Positions 1 through 64,000 of a DNA stretch of 64,000 nt are shown here, in pieces. The position numbers and the translations under genes are program-made. Source of the DNA: Ascaris suum (lineage: Eukaryota > Nematoda > Chromadorea > Rhabditida > Ascarididae); the NCBI GenBank assembly GCA_013433145.1, contig CM024169.1, forward strand, positions 12,470,817 to 12,534,816. Reading direction: 5' to 3'. Position 1 is the first letter of the stretch; every line of letters begins with the position of its first letter. The notes under the pieces were generated by a model, which ran no database searches, was not told the origin of the DNA, and saw only the letters and a list, made by a program, of their open reading frames with translations.

Positions 1-87
1 AACGAGGAGGTGTACGTGCAAAATGGAAACTCAGACCCATCCCCATCTCCCAAAGCAGAGCCTCTTGATTCACAAACTCTTTCTTGA
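1..87 (+). CDS. possible C-terminal end of an upstream coding exon
   Basis: Reading from base 1, a 28-codon open frame with balanced codon use ends at TGA (85-87). The peptide is polar and proline/serine-rich (contains SDPSPSPKAEPLD). It could be the tail of a plus-strand gene that starts outside the window. Against this, the opposite strand is also open here, and the minus-strand phosphatidylinositol transfer gene at 2421-3376 probably runs leftward through this position. No family is recognisable. Treat as a weak partial call. Confidence 0.22.
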   Translation, partial: NEEVYVQNGNSDPSPSPKAEPLDSQTLS

Positions 88-290
88 GAAGAATGTGAAT
101 TTGCGTACTTCAAATGTCTTTTGAATGTTTATGGTACTTGGAACCGGATATCGCAAGGATTTCCGATAGCCAGTTGAGCCAATAGGATAATCCTTTGTTT
201 TTATTATTCTTCGCTTCCGAAATGGCAACAACTCTTCTATTTTGTGTTAGCAGAGAATGAACATTTTGATTGCAAAGAGAGAATCAATAA

Positions 291-356
291 TCAGGAAAGC
301 GCTTGCTAGCCGGAATACTCACTTCAGGAAAGCTTACTAGCCGGAATGCTCACTTC
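291..356. repeat. two-copy direct duplication, about 33 bp
   Basis: The block CAGGAAAGC...CTAGCCGGAATNCTCACTT occurs twice back to back, the second copy lacking three bases and carrying single substitutions. Confidence 0.7.
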
Positions 357-913
357 TGTCTATTCCTTCGTAGTAAATTATTTAGATTAATTGAGATAAT
401 TATGCGTTTTGTTTAATCGATAAACACTTATTTATATCATATTTAACATATTGCATTGAGCTCTTTTTTTTTTCTTCAAAACAATACAATTAAGTTAGAA
501 GTAAGTGGAAGTTGAACGAAAATTAACATACACTGTTTTTGAGATATTTCTCGTCGTAGATATTTAAGAGAGTTATTTCTCGTTTCTTTAGCATATTTTT
601 ATTCAAATTTAGCGCCTAAAAATATTTATTATGTAGATTTTAGTTTAGCATTAATATTTCACATCAATCGAATTTTAATCTATAAATATATTTGCATAAA
701 ATTATTCGCCTTTATTTATTAATAATTTTTGGAGAATTGAATATATCGAAGTGCAATCTTTATCTATATCTAATGTAATAAATCCTAATTGAATTATAAA
801 ACGAGATAATTTCCTGAAAATTTTTTATACATTCGAAAATTTTTAGAGACCATACTGAGGTTGTAAGTTTTATAGAAGAATATTTGCAATAGTGGGCTAT
901 GAGACATTCTGTT

Positions 914-983
914 CCTCTCCCTCCCTCCCTCCCTCCCCCTCCCTCCCTCCCTCCCTCCCTCCCTCCCTCCTCCCTCCCTCCCT
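914..983. repeat. CCCT-rich simple repeat
   Basis: Near-perfect CCCT/CCT tandem repeat on the plus strand (GGGA on the minus strand). Any reading frame through it is low complexity. Confidence 0.9.
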
Positions 984-2420
984 TAATCCCTCCCATTCCT
1001 CCTGCCTCCACATTTCTCCCCTTTCCCCTATTATAATATCACTCTAATGAATTCAATGATCGAACCAAACAGTTTAGAATTCCTGATGAAATCAAGACGC
1101 TATCATACTCGCCATCTTCAATACCACGAACAGGTATTTCTCAAACCAAACAATAACCGTTTTTATGACATTCATGCAAACAAATCGTCTAGCATAGATG
1201 AAATCATAGATGGTTTATATCATAAATAATCATAAGCTAAAGCGCTAAAATTTTCTGTTTTTCCATCGTCTTCAATATGCCATGCATCGATTCAATAATT
1301 ATATAAAATTTAGCTCCCATATAATGGGGATTCTGAAATTGTAAAATTTTTTTTCCATCATTTTTTATTCGTTTTTTATGTTTTTTTGTTTATTCGTTTT
1401 TTTTTTCTGTATTATTTTGTTTTATTTTACATTATTATTCAACGTATATTTATTATTCATTATTTTGAAACGTTTTTTTTTTTTCAAAAAAAAACTGCAG
1501 TAATTCTTATTATTTAACGATAGCAATTAAACTATAAATTACCTAAAAATTAACCCATACTATTACTGCTCAAATGACTTAACCACATTTTTATTGCGCA
1601 GAGAAAGTCTTATTGAGTATTTGAGTATAATTCAATTTTCGCAGCTATTAAATTTCCATTTTTTTTTCTTCAAGTTTATTTTTCACTTATAAATTTGCAT
1701 ATGAGTTCTGGATTTGCATTTTTTTTTTTTGAAAGAGAGAGAAATGAATTTCCCATCAAAATATTACTAAACTTTTATTCAGTAGAAGTAAAAAACATGT
1801 CTTAATTGAAAAGCACTTTATGCTTGTATATTGATGGCTACTTCATTTATGAATATATCATATTTTTCATAGCGATTTTGATCGCCTACTTCTTTGCATT
1901 GAATTTCTACTCGATGACTTTAATAAGAGGTATTGTCTAAGCCGAATTAAACGTTGACCGCAATTTTCGCATATTTTTCAATTTTAATTTGTTTGGTGCT
2001 GTAATGTGTGCTGTAATCTCTCTCGTCTATCTCTACTTCTGCAACCACAATTGTCTTTTGAATCTTTTGTTACATTTTCTGCAATTTATCGGTAATTTAT
2101 TGTAGTTGAAAGCAATAGGTGATCGCATAAAGATAAGATGCAAGAGAAAGGTATTATCAATAGGTAAATATAGTTCATATCGTCTAAAATGTCACCACTT
2201 CATGTTTCTCTGCAGAATTTATCGAACAATTGATTTGAAAGAACGGCTTTTTTTTTTAAAAATTAAAAAAAGATTTTTTTTTTTCATTTTAGAATTGTTT
2301 TCGTTTTTTTTTTTCTTCTTGAAAATTTTCGCTTTAATTTCCATTTTAGTCGGAATTCTCGAAAGTTTTTGAATTATGAGGATATTTCCTGCTGAAATGA
2401 TGATCGAAATCTCGACAAAC

Positions 2421-3376
2421 CGTAAGGATAGTCTTACAATATGGATATGCATTCCAACATTCTTCACGTAGAACGAATGCATCATCCGGAAGTATTTTCT
2501 TCCTTACGATCCACGATGATTTCGATTTAATCCGATATAATTTTAGTGTATAGATACCATGTAGTATTTCACTTGGTCGAATTTTTGCGCTTTTGAATTC
2601 TTCTTCTTTCAGCACCTTTAGAAAACATCGGATTTTTTTATTTTTTATTTTTACAGACTTACTCTGCATTTAATATCGATTTATATTTGTGAATTTTTAT
2701 TTGATTCCCTCGTTCCCTTCTATTCCTCCTTCCCCCCTCCCTTCATTCCCCCTTCACTTTGGTTATAAATGAATAGCCGACAAATTGGTTTCAACAAACT
2801 TTTTAACCTATTTACTTATAACTTATTTCCCCATCTAAATTCGGCTCTTACTTCAATAGTGTTTTTGTTCGATGAAGTATATTTGAAGAATGTGCATTTT
2901 CAAGATTTACAATAATAGTGACAATAATCCTTATTGTATTTATATTCCGATGGTCACTAACTCTATATTGTTATTCGGGTCAAGAATAAACCGAAAAAAA
3001 TTTCAAATGGTCACTATATTTGATTTCATCGACTATGATGGTATTTGTTATGATTTGAACTTAGTGCTTCGGCGGACAGAGTGGACAATCAACTATCTGT
3101 GGTCATTTATCAATTGCGCGAATTTTCACTACTCTTTACACTTAAGGATTTAATGAATCATGCGCTGTGGAAATACGCTAGAGATAAATATGAACGCCTA
3201 TAATTATCTACGATAAATGTAGAAGCATTCCCGAAAAAGCCAATATTTCATAGATAATGGTCATTTACCTCAACTCCTTCACCTCCACCAGTTTCATTTT
3301 TGCTGATCTCAGAAACAGCATATGATTGTCCTTTACGATATTCATCCAATGCAAATGGTACTAATATCCGATATTC
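2421..3376 (-). CDS. class I phosphatidylinositol transfer protein (partial, two exons)
   Basis: Two minus-strand exons in matching phase 0. The first (3376 down to 3269, 36 codons) encodes the N-terminal strand-and-loop region with [13 protein letters not shown] and [12 protein letters not shown], which is characteristic of class I PITPs. The second (2615 down to 2421, 65 codons) continues with VLKEEEF, then [11 protein letters not shown] and [13 protein letters not shown]. Introns begin gtaaat (after 3269) and gtttgt (after 2421); acceptors are tttag and ctaaag. Residues matching the inositol head-group ligands of PITP-alpha (T and K of the T-x-K motif, N of WNAYPY) are kept, which argues against simple decay. 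The family moves phosphatidylinositol and phosphatidylcholine between membranes. The start exon (M-x-x-K) and everything after the first 100 or so residues, including the lipid-exchange loop region, are not found in the window. The gene reads away from the DOCK gene, so the two are divergently arranged. Confidence 0.85.
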
Positions 3377-5766
3377 CTAAAATTGAATGAGTGCCACATT
3401 TAATAAATGTGCTGAGGAATTTATGAGAATTTTTTTCGAGCTGAATAAAATTTATAATGTTATGATTTTATTCAAGAAAAAAATTTTACGAAATATAAAT
3501 TTCCACAATAAACGGTCCCCATTCCTAAATTTAAAATAAAGGTAAAACAGGTGTGACCTAAAGAATACAATTCAAGGCCTTTAATCGAGCAATTAGTACA
3601 AATTAATTAGCGCATTGCTCGTCGAAAGTGTTTTGAGCACAATTCATTTATTTTTCTCTATCTATCTTCAGCGCTGTTTCTAATAAATTGACAGTAATGG
3701 GGCATCTTCACGGTCGGATTTCTTCCCCCCCCCCCCGCCCCTCCCCCTCTCCCCCCCCCACCCCACCTCTACCTCTTCCATCTTGCTGCCACCACTCCTC
3801 TTTACACTTCATTTGCATATCGAGCGTTAGCAAAGAAACTTGCATAATTTATAAAATGCTAGTCCAATAATCGCCCATATAGCTTTCTTTCATCTTTAAT
3901 AGCTTAGTCCAATTGAAATTTAGCTTATCGACTACTCAGAAATCATCACATTTTGAAGTACACACGTAGACGTACGAACGTTGAATATGCAAATGAGCGT
4001 ATTTTTATTTGATAAGATAACGTTTTTTTTTTTTATTGCAGTGATAGCGCAAACAAAAACAATGTAAAATTTTCGGACAGCAATCAATTAAACCTTAACA
4101 ATAGTTACTATTACATCCGGTAGCAAATTATAGAGCATCAATTAAACTCATACCTTTAATAATCATTGCTATAAAAAAAAAATGATGTCGACCACCCGGA
4201 CAATCGACAAAATGAGTAAATAATGCATTATGGTGAAAATGAAATGCAAATTTTAAGAATTTTATCTTTTTTAGCACTTTTTTTTTTGCAAATTGTTGAA
4301 CAAATATATTTTAATTGTGATTTGAATTGGAGAGAAAATTGATGAACATTGTGAACAATTTCGATTTAATTAAAAGAAATTTTGAATAATGAAATATAAC
4401 GAATTGTAAAGTCAATCCTATATTTTAGTATTTTTGAATGGTTGAATGATGAATCACGATAGAACATGCAAATTAAACGATCCGGCAAAATTTGCATATT
4501 CAAATTTGGCCCTGAATAAAAATGATTTGGCAGAATTTGCATATTCAAACTTGGTCTTTGGCGAAAATTACAATAGCAAAAAGATCGAAAAAATTCTTTT
4601 ATTGAAAGAGCGAAAATCATAGGAAACTATGAGGTTCTTCTTCGATGGAAGTGCAATGTTTGAAGAAAAAAGCAGCAGATTAACCCTTAGATACCCTTTC
4701 CATTTCCTCTTGAAAAAACTGTAGGGGGCTTATAATTGAGGTTATACGATATTTGTGATGCTTCATAGCAGTTGTCATTCTGATGCACATCGTTGGTTAA
4801 ATAGCCGCAAATGATGCGTTCGTTGAATCCATTCAATCGTGAAATATTTACACAAGATTGTTGCAGTGCTATTGATTGCATAATGCGCATTGATTGTATG
4901 ATTCTCTTGAAATTTAAAAAATAAGTGTGCATCAAAATTAGTAGTTATAGTGCCATTAAGTGATGAAATTAGATGGGAAAAAACGCATTGAACGAATTCA
5001 TCTTTGTTTATTTATTTGTTTGCCTATTTATTTATTTATTTATTTGTTTATTTGTTTGTTTATATCAGCACTTTGAAAAGGGAGAAATACTAAGAAGAGT
5101 TATGTAACAATGAGTAAAACTTTCGGAAACCAATAAAAAATTCCGAGCCAATAGATATTACTGAGTATGAAATAGCAGTAATAGTATAAAGGTCGAAACG
5201 AGAAAATCACGATTTGAAAGATGAAGAAGTGAATTAATTTTGGAGCCCTAATTAACTGTTGCGAAGGTGAATGTTTGTGTTTGTCTGTGTCTGTCTGTCT
5301 ATTTGTTCGGTAGTTTCAAACAGCGTACCGCAAAAGTTATACACGTCAAATCTGTGTGCTTCACAAGTTACTCTACGGTTAATTCTACGGACCTTTGCGC
5401 CACGATGACTTTATTTTGATATATATACATCGCTTTGCTCAAATCCGTACAATATTTCCTTGTTTAGTAATGCAGAAATCAATTACATCCCCGCCCCTCC
5501 GCAGTTCTAACTCAAGTTGCTAAAAGTAAAACCTCGTGGCGCAAATATCCGTAGCATAAGTAACGTAATGTATTTGAACAGTCAAGTCGACGTTGGTAAT
5601 GCGATTTCATATATGTCCGTTAATAAGTTGATTTGCATTATGAAGATGCGTCCTAGGTACCGAAACGTCACATCAGTGAGTCTCATTTATTTCTGATAGT
5701 TTTCATGTGTAGATTTGTTATCTTATCACAGCTGATATTTGATTTAAAAAATTTAAATAATTGCAG
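3377..5766. other. non-coding interval between divergent genes
   Basis: AT-rich stretch that should hold the PITP first exon and promoter. A CCT/CCC-rich tract lies at 3726-3770. Two near-identical octamer-containing copies lie at 4494-4554. An ATG-ATT-ATT-AAA stretch on the minus strand (4166 down to 4155) is followed by a donor-like GTATGA and would read M-I-I-K, the expected PITP start, but its splice phase is off by one base relative to the next exon. Confidence 0.4.
4494..4554. repeat. duplicated 26-bp motif containing an octamer (ATTTGCAT)
   Basis: GGCAnAATTTGCATATTCAA followed by AnTTGG occurs at about 4494-4519 and again at about 4529-4554 with two substitutions. Each copy contains the octamer-type sequence recognised by POU factors. 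A further ATGCAAAT-like site lies just upstream at 4465. Confidence 0.6.
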
Positions 5767-5797
5767 TGCATCACCTCATTTGAATACTCCGAAACGA

Positions 5798-61512
<55,715 letters not shown>

Positions 61513-61690
61513 GTTGTTGCTATACGGATTTAATTTTCCAACTTGACACAGGTGCTAGCAGCCTCTTGCAATTCATTTGCTAATTCCTCCAAAAAATTAG
61601 TTGCCGTTGGATTTCAGAAGACAAGACTTGGTGATAATATTGCATGATATCATTGATATCTACTTTATCGTTGATGCGAAATATTTTGTC

Positions 61691-61696
61691 AATAAA
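61691..61696 (+). other. candidate polyadenylation signal of the DOCK gene
   Basis: AATAAA, 179 bases after the stop codon. It is the first canonical hexamer after the stop and is followed by U-rich sequence. Confidence 0.45.
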
Positions 61697-64000
61697 AATT
61701 GCGTGATAAGACCGAATAGATTTAGGATTGGTTCTATAGGTTCATGAGCCGAGAAGAGGTTTTTTAGTTGTTTAGTTGCAATGTGGATACGCGGTTGTGG
61801 AATTTATGTTAACGCTGCTATAGCTTGCATAATATTCCATCGGTTATCATTTATGAGCTTTCATACATTTTATGCTTTTTATTGAAATTGAAAACCATTA
61901 GCGAACATAATAGTATATACATTTGAATTATTTTGTTTACGCTAGTTGAAAGAATCTCTTTATGTTTATTCAATATGGTGCTTGTCCATAGTGGATTTTT
62001 CCTCTTGTCTAAATTTAAGGTTCTTTCTGAGAGAAGGATGAAGGAAGAAAGGAAGAGGGGTGGAAAAAAAGAGTCGAAAATGAATTCTCTAGTTTAATAG
62101 TATACCTCGAGAAAATAATATTACATAAGACAAAGTGAGAGCATTTTTGAGCATTTCAGAGCTACCCTGTTGGATATGCACGAAGATATAGTTATTTAAA
62201 AGGTAGAAGAGTACAGCTTGGATAGAGGCTTTAGTAGAATGAAATTAATAAAAGGTTTTGCTGATGAATGATCCTCTCCTCATTGCTTCGCCTGTCATTT
62301 TTTTTCTTGCATTCCCAAGAAGTTTTTAATTCTATAATGCTTCATGCAAAAAAAAAAAAAAAAAATCCAAATTTAACAATTAGTGTGGAAAAAAAAATCA
62401 ACATTTAATAAATATTATGGTACGAGTTTTATTATTTAAAGGAATATCAGCACTTTCAAATTATCTTAATGGGATTCCATAGTTTTGTGCCATCATAATT
62501 GTTGTCACATCCTCGACCAATTTTTCCCCTGTGTATTGTCGAGCTTTTGCTTTCTCTCGTTTTTTGGGATATCTCTTTCGGGTTTCTTTAATTTTTTTTT
62601 TTTGCATTTATTTATTTTAGTCATAGTTAATTATCGCTTTTTTTTTAAATCATACACTCGCTTTCGTTGAGAGTTTTGAATGGTAACACACCATATTACG
62701 CTTCGGTGGAATGCCTTTCGTAAATATTATTGATTCCGAAAGCGGAGGTAAATACGATTCGAAAGGGAAATTTCACTCACTTTCGTCGAGGAAAGAAAGG
62801 ACACGAGTTACCAAAATTACCAAAATTTCGCTGGGGAAAGAGAAATCTCGAGGAATACATCGTTCTTTGATGGAAAAATGAGTTGTTTTTTTCCTTCCAA
62901 TGATTTGATTCCTCGCAATAAATTTTTGAAAATTGTGTTTTTAAGTAATTTCTTATTTTTATCGAGGCGAATTGAATACGCCTCATTGATGGCATGATGA
63001 ATGATAAAGAAATTAACGATGTTTTGGATAGTATCACAAATAATCATGTAGATCAGATTTTTTGAGAAGCTTTCCTGTAAAGCTTTTTATATGTTTGTGA
63101 ATTTTTATGCTCACTATTTTTTTGCACTTGATATTGCATCGCTTATTGTTAAGCGCTTCTCATAGCAACATAAAATATTGATTGAAATTATTGATTGCTT
63201 TCTTGAAATATTGTTATAGATGATTTTTTTTTTGCTAAAAATATTGCCATTTTATGCATAATAATTGTTTCATGTCGGATAATTGTTGTGTATATTTGAA
63301 AAGGAAGGTACCATAATGAAAGCGATATATATTATGTCTTCCAAATATCTGCCCGAAATTTCCCGAGGGAAGCGAGAGGAAGAGGAAGGCGGAGAAGGAG
63401 GTTGTGATAACTTTCCTAGCATGGAGTCATTGTGAAACTGTTTTCAAACTCTTCGAACAAAGCACAAATTTGATTTCTTTTAATTTCGATTCTTTTTTTA
63501 ATTTCATTCCCGTCGTTGTTTATCTCTTTACGTGAGCAATAAACTATCATGATTTTCGTCAGCGGGGGTATTTTACTGTTTTCTTTAATGTCATTTTCTG
63601 AAGAAATAAACTGCAGAAAAAAGTAAAAACGCCTTGAAAAGGTAGCATTTTGTTTTTCTTTCATTTTATTTTCAATAATTTATACGTATTTTCAATAATA
63701 GGTGCTGCTCTTATGGCATATTTTATTCTATCGTTTTTTTTTTTTTTTTGCTCATTTGAAGATTATCAGTATTTTTTCTTGATGTTATTTGCTTTATTAG
63801 TTAGTATTTGTTAACTTTTTTTCCCCGCTATAATTTCTCAACTCAGGTTTATTTGCATAATTGATAGAGATGTGTGTATGTGTGTGTGTTTTCTTTTTGC
63901 ATATAACTGCGCAAATGCACCTACTTTTTTTTTGAAGACAATAACTACTGTATTCGCGTATGCAGAGAGTCTATTTATTCAATTAAAAAAAATTTGATCT
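61697..64000. other. downstream flank without a supported gene
   Basis: AT-rich with purine-rich patches (62030-62075, 63360-63400) and poly-A/poly-T runs. The open frames here are short, low-complexity and lack paired splice sites or recognisable domains on either strand. Confidence 0.5.

Larger units (their letters stand above)
88..2420. other. non-coding stretch: likely PITP intron or intergenic
   Basis: AT-rich sequence with many poly-T runs. It holds a short direct duplication (291-356) and a CCCT-type simple repeat (914-983). I found no further phosphatidylinositol transfer protein exon on the minus strand here, so the rest of that gene is either left of the window or missing. Two exon-like open stretches on the plus strand (1047-1229, 2106-2150) are listed under rejected items. 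Confidence 0.5.

Noticed and set aside
1047..1229. 60-codon open frame (starts MNSMIEPNSLEFLMKSRRYH) with a donor-like CAG-GTATTT inside
   Set aside because: No acceptor, no recognisable domain and no partner exon in phase. It could be a first exon of an unknown gene but cannot be supported.
2106..2150. 45-nt splice-flanked block reading LKAIGDRIKIRCKRK, reminiscent of a SAM-domain end
   Set aside because: Too short, ends in phase 0 and does not connect in frame to any neighbouring exon.
62777..63047. Two overlapping minus-strand frames of 76 and 86 codons
   Set aside because: Low-complexity AT-rich composition, overlapping in two frames, no splice or domain support.

Overview
The window is AT-rich animal nuclear DNA, probably from a nematode. 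That placement is an inference. It rests on one very long, intron-rich gene, on coding exons directly preceded by splice acceptors in the way spliced-leader trans-splicing sites look, on many poly-T, poly-C and dinucleotide tracts, and on the protein families present. No bacterial gene, rRNA, CRISPR array or intact transposon is visible.

One plus-strand gene fills most of the window: a zizimin-type DOCK guanine-nucleotide exchange factor (DOCK-D clade; vertebrate relatives DOCK9, DOCK10, DOCK11). I traced 49 shared coding exons from 24593 to the stop codon at 61510-61512. They encode an N-terminal DOCK_N segment, a PH domain, a DHR-1/C2 domain, a helical middle with serine-rich insertions, and a complete C-terminal DHR-2 catalytic domain. 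Reading phase agrees at every exon junction except one (29052 to 30419). At least three separate first exons (5767-5832 plus 11594-11728; 18266-18537; 24135-24177) end in the same splice phase and can each join the exon at 24593, so the gene appears to have alternative N-termini like its vertebrate relatives. The protein would be about 2270 to 2350 residues, depending on the first exon.

The first 3.4 kb carries, on the minus strand, two exons of a class I phosphatidylinositol transfer protein (3269-3376 and 2421-2615). Its start and C-terminal part are not identified here; the C-terminal part may lie left of the window. A possible end of another coding exon occupies 1-87 on the plus strand, with weak support.

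The space between (3.4-24 kb) and the introns hold microsatellites, several short minisatellites, two tRNA-like (SINE-like) segments, a triple DR1 nuclear-receptor-type motif, and several exon-like blocks. One of these (46247-46312) is a phase-neutral 66-nt block behind a long polypyrimidine tract and may be an in-frame cassette exon. Another (36468-36531) would introduce an immediate stop if included. The last 2.5 kb (61513-64000) holds the 3' end of the gene and no further gene that I can support.
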